Source: Auricularia sp. M13 (taxonomy: Eukaryota; Basidiomycota; Agaricomycetes; Auriculariales; Auriculariaceae). From it: DNA of 64,000 nt. Below the pieces are notes generated by a model. The model was not told the origin of the DNA, searched no databases, and worked only from the letters and a program-made list of their open reading frames with translations. The position numbers and the translations under genes were made by a program. Below, in pieces: positions 33,216-45,881 of the stretch (the first letter of the stretch is position 1; each line of letters begins with the position of its first letter). The DNA lies in contig CM073201.1 in assembly GCA_037042915.1 (NCBI GenBank), positions 2,790,001 to 2,854,000 of the forward strand, written 5' to 3'.

Positions 33216-34212
33216 ATGCAGAACAAGAACACTCTCGTCGTCCTCTCTCTCGGTGCGCTGGCCGCAGCACAGGGCTTGGGCTCGTGAGTTTCATATTTCT
33301 AAAGTAAGACCTCGTTGCTAACCGAGCCGGGCAGCCTGTCGCAGTGTGTTTCACCTCTAGCTTAACGCAGTGGACAATGGTTCTCATTATTTTCCCAGGA
33401 CGTGCCAAAATGGAATTACGGCTGTCACGCAAGACGCCCAAGCGAACGACTGTCTGGATGTCTCCGGTCTTCTGAACATCGTTGTTGCCGACTCCAAGAC
33501 GTCGCTCATCACGCCCATCAACAACTGGTTGACCTCGTTCTGCGGTGCACCGGACTGCTCGGCCGATGTCATCTCCGCTGTGGTTGCCAACGTCTCGCAG
33601 GCGTGCAGCACCGACCTCGACAAGACTGGCTTCACCACCGACCAGGTCTCGCAGATCATTCCCTACGTCCAGCAGTACTTTGGTACCGCCAAGGAAATTC
33701 TCTGCCTTGCTGAGTGCGTGAAATAAGCTATTCTTGTCCGTGCTGTGTACTCACGCGGTGGCGCAACAACAGCAAGAACCAGGACCAGTTCTGCGCGACG
33801 GAATACGCCACGAGCTTGCAAGACGCGCTCGGCCAGCCGTTGACTATTGAATCCGTCACGGGCTCGCTGGACTCGCTCGAGAGCAAGGTCCCGAAGAACG
33901 CCACCTGCGTCGACTGCACCCAGGCCATCCTCGTCAAGCTCCAGAGCACCGAGCTGAACGGGCTTGTCGACCTCAAGACGCCCGTCGCTGACCAGTGCGG
34001 TGCTGACTTTGCCGGTACGCACACTATTGCATTCCTAGGAGCCAAAAACTGACGAATATGCAGCTGTCACCGCCTTGCCCACTAGCGTTGTTGTCGGCAC
34101 CGGCAGCAACGTCCCCAAGGGCAACAAGCCTGACGGCGCCGCGCTCTCCCTCTCTACCGCCGGCTCGCTGTCGGCCGTGGCCGGCGTCATCCTCGCTGCG
34201 CTCTTGGCATAA
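33216..34212 (+). CDS. Secreted GPI-type cysteine protein (DUF7729-like)
   Basis: Four exons. MQNKNTLVVLSLGALAAAQG is a signal peptide. The body has spaced cysteines (STCQNGITAV, NDCLDVSGLLNIVV, FCGAPDCSADVISAVV, ILCLAE, QFCATEYATSLQDALG, ATCVDCTQAILVKL, DQCGADFA) and a repeated two-half layout, as in a family of agaricomycete secreted proteins. The C terminus is a Ser/Ala/Gly-rich omega-like site followed by a hydrophobic tail (AGSLSAVAGVILAALLA), consistent with GPI anchoring. Intron joins (33284/33400, after LAE, after DFA) keep phase. Function unknown; the wall or plasma membrane surface is likely. Confidence 0.8.
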
Positions 34213-35044
34213 GCGTCACGACCGTTCTACCTCACAACACAACGGACGCTTGGATCTATATCCTTTTCTTTCATGACTTGCCCCCCATTTCAATGGACAA
34301 TTATCCCCCGTTACCCCCACGCCTTACAATACAAGCTTAGTTGACTGGTTCGACGGGCAGCTTCGTCCGAGCCTTGGCGTGCCTCGATTTGCGCGCTCAC
34401 CTGGGCAGTGCACAACTGCTGCTGCGCGGAAGACTGAAAGTGTGGCCCGGACGTGGACTGCGCAGTCTGCAGTTTCTCCGGGCGCGCACAAGTCCCGCCT
34501 AGGCAAAATTAGCTGGTGGACTCCAACTTCTACCACGTCAAGTTGTGTGCTTTCTGCCCTCGTCGCGTGCGATGACGTGGAAAGCCAAGCAAAGCCACAA
34601 AGAATTCAATGAAGCATGGTGACAGGTCATGTGACCTGTCGATGCACGGTAGATATCATTTTGCAAATGTGCGATTGTGTGGGCGAGCATACCTGCGACT
34701 GGCGGCATGCATGTAACAGGATGGTGGACGTCTAGCCAGCGACAGGATGTGAGGGCTACTCGGGCAGGAGCGCATGGGCTAGGCCACCGGAAATGCACAG
34801 TCCATGCGCCGGCCTGTGCTCTAGTAGGTTCTTTTCAGCTCACCTGAAGCGTGCGCGGCAGACGCTGAACGACGCCGGACAACAGGCTGGGCGTAGATTG
34901 CGCGCCGCGTTGGCGCAGGCGGTCAAATGCGGCAGTAAGTACGCGCAGCGGACTCGGTAGGTAGGTAGGTATGTACGCGTCAAGTCCGCGGCACGGGCGG
35001 GTTTCCCCGACGCGCTAAGCGTCTCTTGGCTTCCACCCACCCGC
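34213..35044. other. Intergenic with a (GTAG)n tract
   Basis: About 830 bp without a supported gene. A short GTAG tetranucleotide repeat lies at 34956-34971. The sequence before 35045 should hold the promoter of the next gene. Confidence 0.45.
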
Positions 35045-36245
35045 ATGGATACCGAAACGGCTGTATATCAAAGCGCACAGGTTCAGGCTGTGCGGGTCGA
35101 CGCTCTCGCAGCGGCGCTTGCTGGACGCCTCGGAGCTCTTGGCCGTAGTCCGCGAGTAGGAAGAGTTCATCCGCCTCTCACGCACGACAACGATACCGAG
35201 CCATCCATCGAATTCAGATTGGTCAGATCGTGCGGCCTTCGTTTGACCGAATCGCAAAGCCCACTGGACGTGCCAGTGGCACACTCGCAGCTCGTTTGGC
35301 TGCAGCGCTCGCGCAGCTTTCCATCTCCGTTGACGCTTCCGAGCTCTTGGTCGAGCTTCAGTGCGCGAGGAACGCAGAAGACAGCTTCTGGAGGAAGACA
35401 GGTGGTTGATGGGAGTTGCAAGGCCGCCCGCCTCCGACGTTCCCCGAGCCACCTCGACCGACCCTCGGCGCACAGATCCCGTGCCTGTGAGAGAAACGCA
35501 GAAAGATGATAAAGGATTTCATGACGCATTGCGGCGGTACTGTGCCCGACCATTATCGTCTGAAGCGTCTCTGAATGCGACAGCCGAGATACGTATTCCA
35601 CTGATGTCCGCGGACATGTAAAAACGAGGTTCCCCGATGTCCTCAACCAGCAGCGCTCCGCGAACAGGAGCAGCTCATACGTCCGCCTCCGGACGAGAAC
35701 GATTCAGACTTGGGAGTCTGGCGGCGGTTCAACGTTGCGTTTATGGAGCTCCTCAACGAGGGTATTGCCTCTGCCCCCGCCGAGTCTGGCATGAGCCGTC
35801 TGGACGACATTGTCCTGATTCGCTTCGTATCGGATAAAGTCTTAGCTGGGCCGGGGCTCGAAGACGTGTCATATGCCTATCAGCTGTCCATAGACCAGGA
35901 TCCAGATGAGGAGAACGACGAGGACGAGGAGGACGCGGAGGGATGGCCTGACGGAGCGGAGCCGGGAATGACGCCAAGCATGTGTCTCATGGTGGACGAC
36001 CGTGGTGGACAGGACGCCAGGCTCTACACCGTATGTGAAAGCCATCGACGCCTCTCTCCATCGACAGTAGGACGGAACGATGCCGTACTCGGGCATCTTC
36101 CAAAGTGGCCGTCACGTCTCTGATCACCAAGTTCTACGCGGCGCTGTTGCTGTACGATCCTGCCGACGTCGCTGCAACTGTGGGGGTCGATGGCGTCTGG
36201 ACGGACATCGGTCCTTTCGAGCCTGATAATAGTTCAGAAAGATAG
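35045..36245 (+). CDS. Orphan multi-exon protein
   Basis: Exon 1 (35045-35155) reads MDTETAVYQSAQVQAVRVDA. Exon 2 from 35218 has GTLAARLAAALAQLSISVDA and ELLVELQCARNAEDSFWRKT. Exon 3 has KDDKGFHDALRRYCARPLSS. Exon 4, after a GTATTC intron at 35590, has RRFNVAFMELLNEGIASAPA and LDDIVLIRFVSDKVLAGPGL and an Asp/Glu-rich run. A last segment SLITKFYAALLLYDPADVAA ends NSSER at 36245. The first three joins keep phase. The join to the last segment does not fit the obvious GTATGT donor at 36031, so the 3' end is uncertain; an unspliced reading would stop at 36123. No known domain. Confidence 0.55.
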
Positions 36246-36803
36246 AAAAGTTGGCCGCCGCCAGATGATTTGCTTTACTCACTTCGAGTTTACCTGGAAT
36301 TCATTCCATCGCTGTTTGTTTCCATATACATCCCCGTAGCGGGCCCATGTGACGTTGTCTTGTCCACACGAGTCGCACAGCTGGTTGGCTTCTCATGTAA
36401 CGCACCAGAGTGACTAGACATTAGCTGTGGTTTGCACACGGGACCAAGCCGTTCAAAGAATTTAATCTGAGCAGCAACCACCGTGGCAGCTACCCAGCGG
36501 CACTTCGCAACAGGCCAAGTGCTTTCGTATGACTGGCAACATGGAACTGCACTGGGCTCGACGAATATTCGCCTCAAAGCACTGTGTGCAGTTGAGCAAA
36601 CACAGGAACATTTGGGATGCAATACATAACCGCCGATTTCAAGCTGATTCCTTCACGCCGTGTACACGATCTCGCATAGTATGGTGATCTCGAAGTCCAA
36701 GGTCAAGAGGAGGTCGGCCTCGGAGCTGGGTCCGAAGTCCCGGTGACTTGCTTTCGCTTGCACTCAGTGCGGCTCGCCCGCCAAGATCAGTGAGTGAGCG
36801 ACA
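36246..36803. other. Intergenic, no supported gene
   Basis: About 560 bp between two co-directional genes. A 110-codon minus-strand frame exists (36290-36622), but it is Cys/Ser-rich, without splice partners, and I do not support it. The RPC1 promoter must be here. Confidence 0.4.
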
Positions 36804-39800
36804 ATGAAGGAGGTCGTGTCGCACGCGGCGCCCAAAGTTGTGTACGGTGATTCAACTGGATGCTTGAAAGTTTCAGCTAACTTCCCGTGGCAGCTCGAAG
36901 ATTCAGTTCAGCCTGCTGAACCCGCAACAAATCGTCCAGCTTTCAGAATTTGAAGTCACGCATAGGGATCTGTACATCCCTGAGGACCGTGTACCAGCTA
37001 AAAACGGGCCCTTGGACCGGCGTCTTGTGCGTATGAACGGTTTCGCGCGTAAAACGCGGTGCTTACTCCGACCAGGGCACGGTTGAGAAGAATACGACAT
37101 GCGAAACATGCGGACACCCGACCCAGGATTGCGTGGGCCATTATGCCTATATCAAGCTCATGCTGCCCGTCTTCCACGTTGGTTACTTCCGGCACACTAT
37201 CAATATATTGCAGCAGATATGCAAGGTACGCGTTTCCTGACCCTGCGTTTGCACACGTTGATACTTTACAGACATGTGCTCGCGTGATGCTCAGCGAAAG
37301 CGAACGGAGGATGTATCTCGCGCGTTTTCGACGGCCAGGCCTCGAAAACCTGCAGCGCCTAACGCTCTGCAAAGCCGTCAACACGCTCTGCCGCAAGGTC
37401 ATTGTGTGCCCGTACTGCGCCTCGATCAACGGCACCGTGAAGAAGGGTGGCACGCTCAAGATCGTGCATGACAAGTACCGCGCGAAGAAGACGGCGGACG
37501 AGATGGAAAAGTTCAAGTCGACCTTCAAGAGCGCTGTCGAGTTCCAGAAGGACCTCGGGATATACCTCAACAAGGCTGTCATCGAGGAGCTGAACCCGCT
37601 CAAGGTCCTCGACTTGTTCCAGCGTATATCAGACGAGGACTGCGAGCTGCTGGGTATGAACCCCGTCCATGGTCGCCCCGAGCATTATCTCTGGCAGTAC
37701 ATCTCCGTTCCACCCGTCTGTATCCGGCCGTCCGTCGCACAGGATGGTGGTAGCAACGAGGACGATCTGACTATAAAGCTGGCCGAAATCGTGTTCACCA
37801 ATACCTTGATCAAGCAAGGTATCCAGAAGGGTGCTCCTATCCAACAGCTCATGGTATAGCCCACTGTTCCATCAGGCTTTCATGACTGCTGACGACGTCG
37901 CAGGAACAATGGGAGTTTCTCCAGACGTCCGTCGCCATCTATATCAACAGCGAAATGCCCGGCTTGCAAAACCAACCTGTAAGTGTGAGCTCCAGACGCG
38001 TGCTTCTAGCCCTGCTCATCACGTCGAGAAGAACCAACGACCCATCCGTGGCTTCTGCCAGCGGCTCAAGGGCAAGCAAGGTCGCTTCCGCGGCAACCTC
38101 TCCGGCAAGCGCGTGGACTTCTCCGGGCGTACGGTCATCTCGCCAGACCCGAACCTGCGCATTGACGAGGTCGCGGTGCCACAGCGCGTGGCCAAGATTC
38201 TCACGTACCCCGAACGCGTCACGTCCGGCAACATCGAGAAGCTGCGCCAGGCCGTGCGTAACGGGCCGGACGTGCACCCCGGAGCGAACTACTGGGTGGG
38301 CGCAAACCAGGGCTTCAAGAAGTACTTGAAGTTTGGCAACCGCGACGAGATTGCGGACAAGATGCGTATCGGCGACACCGTCGAGCGACACGTTGTCGAT
38401 GGAGAGTAAGTGGGCGGATCTCTGCTTCGGGCAAGCGCTGACCCTCCAACAGCATCATTCTATTCAACCGGCAGCCCAGTTTGCACAAACTCTCGATTAT
38501 GTGCCATAGAGTGAGCCGCAGCATTTAGTTGCGTCGTATCATTTGCTGACACGGTCAAGGCCAAAATTCGGCCATGGCGGACGTTTCGTCTGAACGAGTG
38601 TGTCTGCACACCATACAACGCGGACTTTGACGGCGACGAAATGAACTTGCGTACGCCTCAATACACTATATGCATGCTCTCACAGGCTGACCCGCAGCAG
38701 ACGTCCCGCAGACCGAAGAAGCGCGCGCAGAAGCATCGCAGCTGATGTGGGTGGTCAACAACCTGGTGACGCCGCGCAACGGCGAGCCCGTCATCGCGGC
38801 CATCCAGGACTTCATCACGGCGTCGTACCTGCTCTGCTGCAAGGACCGGTTCTACACGCGCGCGCAGTTCACGCAGATCTGCGGCTACTTCGGCGACGCG
38901 CTCGTCCACATCGACCTCCCGCCGCCCGTCATCCTCAAGCCCGCGCGCCTCTGGACCGGCAAGCAGATCTTCAGCTGCCTGCTCCACCCGAACAAGAAGA
39001 GCAACGTGCTCGTCAACGTCGAGACCAAGTGCAACCAGTTTGAGAAGCCCGACCCGAAGCACTTTCCCGCATGGATGACGCCCGAGAACGATATGAGCCC
39101 CAATGACGGCTGGCTGGTTATTGTCAACAGCGAGATCATGAGCGGGACTCTGGACAAGGCTACCATTGGCAGCGGCAAGAAGAAGTCTGTCTTCGGCGCG
39201 ATCATGAAGGATTATGGGCCACAGGAAGCCGCATTGGCAATGGGCCGTCTCGCGAAGCTCTGTGCGCGATTTTTGGGTGCGTTGTTTCCGTTTTTAGGTT
39301 TCTTGCGCTCATATGCGGCAGCCAACTTTGGCTTTTCCATTGGCATCAACGACGTCACGCCTGGCCCGCTCCTCACTGCCGAAAAGCAGCGCCTCGTCAC
39401 GGAGGCGTACGAGAAGTGCCAAAAGCTCATTGAACAGGCAAAGCGCGGCCAGCTGCAGAACAAGCCGGGTTGCAACACTGACCAAACGCTGGAAGCATTG
39501 ATTTCCGACATCTTGTCCGATGTTCGTGGGCAGGTCGGCAAGATATGCATGAAGGAGCTCAGCAGACACAATGCGCCGTGGACTATGGCTATCTGCGGAT
39601 CTAAAGGTGTGTGCATGCTTGTACTACCGCATGTGCCTCACTCGGCTCAATGTGCTTGACCTTTGCAGGTTCCGTCGATAACGTCGCGCAGATGGTCGCC
39701 TGTGTGGGGCAACAAATCATCGGTGGTCGTCGCGTGCCCGATGGTTTCCAGGACCGCTCGCTGCCGCATTTCGAGAAGAAGTCGAAGGACCCGGCGTCCA

Positions 39801-41995
39801 AGGGGTTCGTGAGCAACAGCTTCTACACTGGCCTTACCGCCACCGAATTCCTCCTGCACGCCATCTCGGGCCGCGAGGGCCTGGTCGACACGGCCGTCAA
39901 GACGGCCGAGACGGGATACATGCAACGCCGGCTGATGAAGGCACTCGAGGACCTGACGACGCAGTATGACTTGTCCGTGCGCAACTCCGTCGGAGGCGTC
40001 GTGCAGTTTTACTACGGGAATGATGGACTGGACCCTGCATGCATGGAGGCGGAGGACTACCCCGTCGAATTCGTGCGCGCCTGGAAGCACGCTGCTGTGA
40101 GCCGCCCTCCAGTCCCACTGTGCGTAATCCTGATGACAATGTCCCGCTCAGGCTATCGCGCCGCACGACGGTCCTGGTCTTCTACCTTACGAGATCGAAG
40201 ACTTGGCACAGACGACCATCAGCAGCTTTGGCGCGCTCGCGGACGCCGAAGAAGACTATCTGAACACGGTCGAAGAGTTTGTGCGCGTCAACCTTGTGGA
40301 GAAATTGGCAGGCGTTCGCAGGCGGTACAAACTGATGGACGGACGGACGAAGCCTGGACCACAGACCAAGGAGCGGGACTGGAACGCGGGCGCGTCAGGT
40401 ATGTCTGGGTGCTGCTCGTTTAGTCTGTCTGACGTTACACGACGCGAATGCAGACGACGTGATCAACGCGGTCAATAACACGCTCAAAGTGACGCAGCCG
40501 CAGCTGCAGCTCTTCCTCCAGAACTGCTGGTCGCGCTATGTGCAGTCCAAGATTGAGCCGGGGTCGAACGTGGGCGCCATCGGCGCGCAGTCGATTGGCG
40601 AACCGGGCACGCAGATGACGCTCAAGTCGTTCCATTTCGCCGGCCTGGCGTCGATGAACGTCACGCTCGGTGTGCCGCGCATCAAGGAGATCATCAACGC
40701 CGCGAAGACCATCGCCACGCCCATCATCAGCTGCATGCTCGTCGACCGCCAGAGCGAGCAGAGCGCGCGCAGCGTCAAGGGGCGGCTCGAGAAGACCCGT
40801 CTGGGCGACGTGCGCCTTCACCTTTCGCGAGATTTTGTGATGGTGTTGATATGGTGTGCAGATCGCGTCGGTCATCGAGGAGGCTTGGGCGCCGGATTAT
40901 ACTTACATAGGCATCATCGTGGATGTCCTTGCCATCCACAGGCTTCAGGTATGAAACGCTTCGCTATGGTTTTCTATGTTGACATATGCTTTGTGCGACA
41001 GTTGGAACTCTCCCTCGATGACATCAAATGGGCAATTGTGAGGGCTAAGAAACTCAAGATTAAGGAAGGGGTGCGCGTTTTGTCATGTGAACGTGGGACT
41101 TTGCGTAACTTTGCTCACCTGCATTGCAGACGGTCAGCGTTCTGCCAAGCAAAAACCGTATTCGCATTTATGTGGACGGCGAGACGAGTTATTTCCGGTT
41201 ACGTGAGCTGCGACGCGCCTTGCCAGATGTCATCGTCAAGGTATGTCCGGCGTTTGGGGAAATACATGTCGCATTGTTTACTGATTTTGCATGCAGGGCG
41301 TACCGTCTGTCCAGCGTGCAGTCATTGTTAAGAAGGATAAAGATGACAAGCGCGGCAAGAAAGGGGAGAAGGAGCTTATCGTTGAAGGTTACGGCCTGCA
41401 GGAAGTTATGATCACGGATGGTTCGTACGCATTAAGCCCAGTTGTGTCTGCTGACGCTCGTTAGGCATCGTTGGAACTCATACCACATCCAATCATATCA
41501 TCGAGGTTGCGAAAGTCCTCGGTATTGAGGCTGCTCGTGCCACCATCGTCGACCAGATCGGATACACGATGAGGGAGCATGGTTTGACCGTCGACGCACG
41601 GCACATCATGTTGCTGGGGGACTGTATGACATCTAAGGTCTGTCGCGTTCAACACCTGACGTGCCCAGTTCGTGACTTTTTCTAGGGAGAGGTTCTGGGT
41701 ATCACACGTTTCGGCGTCGCAAAAATGAAGGATAGCGTCATGATGCTCGCCTCGTTCGAAAAGACTACGGACCATCTATTCGACGCCGCGGCCGTAGGCA
41801 AAAACGATAGCCTTACTGGCGTCTCCGAGGCCATCATCATGGGCAACCCGTCAGCCAAGTTCGGCACGTCCTTGTGAGTGGTTGTCGTTCTTCGCAAATG
41901 ACCGTATGAGGCTGATAATCGCTAGGCCCGCGCTTGTGATGCCCGCGCCGACGCTTGCTGCGCCGCGGCCGTTGTTGTTCGAGTCGGCCTTATAG
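36804..41995 (+). CDS. RPC1: RNA polymerase III largest subunit (RPC1/POLR3A)
   Basis: An intron-rich gene starting [13 protein letters not shown] at 36804. Seen in order: clamp zinc site [20 protein letters not shown], a second CPYC knuckle, [20 protein letters not shown] (Pol III type rather than Pol I or II), [20 protein letters not shown], the switch and lid region [20 protein letters not shown], and the catalytic [10 protein letters not shown] with its three Asp. Then come funnel and bridge-helix parts ([39 protein letters not shown]), [12 protein letters not shown]-type trigger-loop flank and [20 protein letters not shown], ending [16 protein letters not shown]. There is no CTD heptad repeat, as expected. 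The polymerase makes tRNAs, 5S rRNA and U6. No break seen. Confidence 0.95.
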
Positions 41996-42216
41996 CACAC
42001 TGACAGGTATCCTTTGGGCTGTTGACCTAACTTATTTCATTCACTGCTGTATCCTCTGTGTATGCTAGAATAGAACCCAATGGTGCGACTGCTCCTCCTT
42101 TTGTGCGACGATCTGGAGGCGCTGAATTATAACCAAACAGCCCCCAATTCCATGCTTTTAGGCGGCGGGTGGCACCGTCCAATTGTCATCGTATCCGCTC
42201 TCCCTTCCCCAGCACC

Positions 42217-44005
42217 ATGCTGCAGTCGCGCGTCGTGGACGTGAGCAAGGCCGGCGTGCGGCAGAGCGCGGGGGAGGCGCTCGCGATGTGCAGCCAGTTC
42301 GGCGTTGTGCGCGCGGCGCACCCCTGGCGCGCGCGGGACGGGCAGCACCACGTGTTCGTCGAGTTCCAGTACAAGGTCTCGACCGCGTTCCGCGACAGGC
42401 TCGCGGAGCGCACGGGCTTTGCGGTCGTGCGCGTCGGCGACTCGGACGCGCTCGTCGGGCGTTTCAACGAGTACAATAAATACGCCCAGCGGCACACGGT
42501 GTCTGCCAGCGATCGGCCGGGCGGCCACTGCGCGAAGCGCAAGGTCAAGAAGGCCAAGGACGACGGCAAGAGCAAGGGCAGGGCCAAGTCTGCGCCGCGC
42601 CCGGTGACCCCGGCCGCCGTCGCGGCCTTGCTCGCGCCCATGGCAGAGATTCCAGAGAAGGCTGCCAGTCCGCGTGCTTCCCCGTCTTTACTGGATTACG
42701 GAAGCCCGCCTGCCTCCACAGTGCCAGGCGACGCTCGTCCTCTATCCTCGCCGCTGGTACTTGCAGCGTCTCATGCGCACAGCGACTTGGAATTCAAATC
42801 TGCTGGTTCTTTGCATTCTGAAGCGCCCGTGCTTCCTGAAGTCCGCCACCCTCTGCTCGATATCCATAATGCTGCTCCGATTTCATCGCCTCCTATCTCT
42901 CGCAAAGTTAACGTACCCTCCGCTGCATGTATGCCTCCTGCCCCTCCGCCGCGGCCGCCATCCTCTTCCGACGCACCCGCGCCCGCAACGCCAGCCTCCC
43001 GCCAGCCTCTGCTTGACATCCGCAACGTCGCGCCAAGCACCGAGCAGTCGCTGACGCCAAAAGAGCCGCGGCGCGTCCTCGCCGACCTGCTCGTCAAGAA
43101 CGTCACGGTGCAGTCGTTCCTCACGATCGCGACGTGGTACCGCGACCGCAACATGCTCAAGCAGGCCGCCGAAATCGCCAAGGCTGCGCTCGAGGGTACG
43201 TAATACGCGCCTGTTGACGGTTTTCTTTCTTTCTTTCTTTCTTTCCTTGCATTGCAATCGCCACGCATGCTGAACGGATGTTGTAGAGAAGCGCCGCCGT
43301 GGAGAACTGCAACGCTGCGATGCGATGGCGCTCAACCTCTTCTTGTCGACTGTGTCCACTGCCTATGCGCGGGCATGCCAGCCCAAAGGTATATATTATC
43401 TTTGGCACTGGCAGGGTTTCTGCGTAGCCTTCGTTCGCTGACGCGTGTTTCTTCCGTCCAGAGTCGCAGAAGTACATGCTCGAGGCGGCGCGATATATCA
43501 ACCTGGCATGGGCGGAGGAGCCGGTCCACGACGCTGGCATCATGGCGGCGACGCCGAGCCCTCAGAATGACCAAAGTGACGGCGCGTCATGCTCTACTCC
43601 TCGTTCCGCTGCTCCTGGTATGCTCTTGGTTTTGTGGTGTCGCTTTATCAGAGTCTTTGCTGAATATTATGCATAGAACCTGCAGCCGTGCCTGCCAAAC
43701 ACCAAGATACCTCGAGCAGATCAAAGGACGCTGCGGGGGCTGGGAACCTGGTCCACCAACCAGTGCCGGAATATCTCCAGCTTCACAAGGCCGATACTTT
43801 GGTGCCCATCGTGGCCCGCGTCGTCCAACGTCAAGATAGTCACAGTCGCGCATCCCCCGCCTCCTCGCAGTCAGATTCGGGGTCGGAGCGCACCATTGTA
43901 CTGCCGATGGAGGAGGTCAACGTGAGACAGATGACTCTGGCGGAAATACTCGACATGGCCGGCACGCTGCTCAAGCAGGCTGCACGGCTCGCCACTGACC
44001 ACTGA
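42217..44005 (+). CDS. Orphan protein with RRM-like N-terminus
   Basis: The ATG at 42217 (ACCATGC; MLQSRVVDVSKAGVRQSAGE) opens a compact domain (ALAMCSQFGVVRAAHPWRAR, HHVFVEFQYKVSTAFRDRLA, FAVVRVGD) with the strand-helix-strand look of an RNA-recognition fold; this is a guess. A basic segment and a long Pro/Ala/Ser linker follow, in which HPLLDIHNAAP and QPLLDIRNVAP form a repeat pair. Then VTVQSFLTIATWYRDRNMLK, a TPR-like helical run over small exons (QKYMLEAARYINLAWAEEPV) and a helical end (MTLAEILDMAGTLLKQAARL). Stop at 44003-44005. About 540 residues, function unknown. An upstream in-frame ATG at 42169 would add 16 residues. Confidence 0.7.
43221..43245 (+). repeat. (TTTC)n microsatellite in an intron
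   Basis: Five to six TTTC units form the 5' part of an intron of the 42217 gene, between EIAKAALEG and the next exon KRRRGELQRCDAMALNLF. Confidence 0.9.
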
Positions 44006-44407
44006 CTGATTGCTTGCTGTCTTTTTTTCCCTAGTACTATACGGTTGCTTTATTGCTCTCGCTGACGTTGCTGTTCATGCTCTACGCTCTATTTCTCTGA
44101 CATGTTCTACTTATCGTTCGTCCGCTCTGCTTGACACTTGCTGTCCGTCCTCATTGTACTAGCTAGCCCTCACGCAATTTCATTACTGCTTATAGCCTCA
44201 CTCTTTTGCCGCATCCTAAGTATTTCAGATGCTCGAGCACTGTAGATGAGATGAAATAAGTCGTTCCTCGTCGCCGTTCGCCTTATCGATATCATCTGTA
44301 CGATGGGAGCGCTAGCGCCGAGAAAGCCTTCTTGGGTAGGTTGTACCCCGGTCCAGAATGCTCGAGACGTGTCGAGGAGAGGGTGATCCGTCTGCGAAGG
44401 TCTAGAG
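44006..44407. other. Intergenic, no supported gene
   Basis: Pyrimidine-rich 3' flank of the upstream gene followed by neutral sequence. No frame or motif of note. Confidence 0.45.
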
Positions 44408-44438
44408 TGACGTCACGCGGGCGACGAGTGCATATAAG
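44408..44438 (+). promoter_or_regulatory. CRE palindrome and TATA box of the stefin-like gene
   Basis: A perfect TGACGTCA (44408-44415), the site of ATF/CREB-type bZIP factors, lies 17 bp before a TATAAG box (44433-44438). The start codon is at 44500. This spacing is that of an inducible TATA promoter, and stress or nutrient control is plausible. Confidence 0.6.
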
Positions 44439-44499
44439 GGCATAGCGGCATCATCCCCTCTCCAGCGACTGTAAACTCTCTGATTCTCTGTCTGAAACC

Positions 44500-45013
44500 A
44501 TGGTGCGTCTTGCGTTGCATCGATAACAAAAGATGTCGCGCTGACCACGATCGCGGCGAGCAGTCTGCAACCGTTGCACCCGTATTGAGCCCAACGCACC
44601 AGGCCGACGAGAAGGCCACCGAGATCTTCAACAGCGTCAAGCACGACATCCTGCGCAAAGTGCGTACTGTACTGTAATCTACATCCCAAGGAAGAAACGC
44701 ATAGCTGACCCTCCGGTGTCTGCTGCAGGTGTGGGAGCTGCACAAGGAGGACAAGGTGCACCACCTGAACCAGGCGCGCGAGATCGAGCACCTCAAGTTC
44801 TTCCGGCTGGTGCAGTACCGCGTGGAGGAGGTGCCGTTCGGCGTGAACTACTTTGGCAAGATCGCGGTCGACGACCGCGGGCACTGCATCCACGTCCGCG
44901 TGTTCAAGGGCCACGAGGGCCCGGCCAAGTTCCACTCCCTGCACACGCGCCCGACCGTCGATGGCGGCGCCGTGTTTGACATCAACTCTGAGATCGAGTA
45001 CTTTGAGTATTGA
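44500..45013 (+). CDS. Stefin/cystatin-like protein with a 3-nt first coding exon
   Basis: The ATG (44500-44502) is followed at once by GTGCGT, and reading on gives a stop after eight codons, so coding exon 1 is the ATG alone. A branch site CTGAC (44541) and an acceptor at 44560 or 44563 lead to QSATVAPVLSPTHQADEKAT and EIFNSVKHDILRK. After a second intron come VWELHKEDKVHHLNQAREIE, then LKFFRLVQYRVEEVPFGVNY, FGKIAVDDRGHCIHVRVFKG and a Phe/Tyr-rich end. The helix then EEVPFGVNYF (compare QVVAGxNYF), then HVRVFK is the stefin pattern. Stefins block papain-type proteases. There is no signal peptide, so it is likely cytosolic. The insert between helix and strand is unusual. Confidence 0.65.
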
Positions 45014-45123
45014 AGGGCGCCGTCGTTGGTTGATTGAGGATTTGTATATTGTACAGTACTGTACCGATGATGTGATATGGAATGCGATGGACATTTGTAC
45101 GTGGTAGCTTGGATATGGATGCT

Positions 45124-45881
45124 TTAGACCAGCTCGGCGTCGCCGCTGCGCAGTGCGCCCTCAACCGACGCATACTGTATGAGCTTGAACTCGCCCTTGC
45201 GCCAGTTCTGCGTGGTGTCGCTACTGCGCGTATTCAGTCAGTCTGCATTCCATAATTCAGAAACAAAGGACACACTTGGGCAGCCGGATGTCTCTGCACG
45301 ACGCGCGCGCGTGCACGAAGACGGCGGCGGTGGTGTCGGGCGGCGAGATGATGGAGGGCATGTAGGGCGCGTTGTCCGTCAGGCCGCGCATGCTCTCCGG
45401 CAAGTGCGCGAGCACGGCGGCGTGGAACTGCGCGGCGATGAGGTCGCCGTACTTGGCGGCGTGCGCGAGCTCCATCGCCGACAGCCGCGGCTGCACCTGG
45501 GGCGTCGAGAGGATGTACGGCGCGTGCTTTTCGATCTGCAATTTATTTATTATTTTATCTATTTTATTTATTCGTTAAAGGAGCCTGAGGGCGCGCCTTG
45601 TAGAGCCTGGTGCGCAGATACGACCGGATGACGAACTTGGTGCGCTCCATCTCGGTCTGGACGAGCATCATCTTGAAGTGCTCCTCCTCGCTCGTGTCGT
45701 CGCGCGTCTGCAGCCGCAGCACGAGCTCGCCCTGCTCGCCCAGGAGCTGCAGCGCCCGCTCGACGATGGCGCCTTGGAACGGCAGCAGGTCGGGCGCGTG
45801 CCGCTCGTCCTGCCAGTGCCGCATCAGGCGCACGACAATGTTGCGGTCGTCGTCCGCGAGCTCCAGCTCGAAGTCGGCCAT
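45124..45881 (-). CDS. SLD5: DNA replication complex GINS subunit SLD5
   Basis: Three exons, start 45881. The A domain has IVVRLMRHWQDERHAPDLLP, IVERALQLLGEQGELVLRLQ and KMMLVQTEMERTKFVIRSYL; then RTRLYKIEKHAPYILSTP and LSAMELAHAAKYGDLIAAQF. The small C-terminal B domain (NWRKGEFKLIQYASVEGALR) ends DAELV at 45124. The length of about 218 residues is normal. SLD5 binds PSF1-3 in GINS, which with CDC45 and MCM2-7 forms the replicative helicase. Its first intron is unusually AT-rich (TTTA/TTATT repeats at 45541-45575). It is convergent with the stefin-like gene, 110 bp apart. Confidence 0.92.

Noticed and set aside
36290-36622. 110-codon minus-strand frame upstream of RPC1
   Set aside because: Cys/Ser-rich, isolated, no start context or domain.
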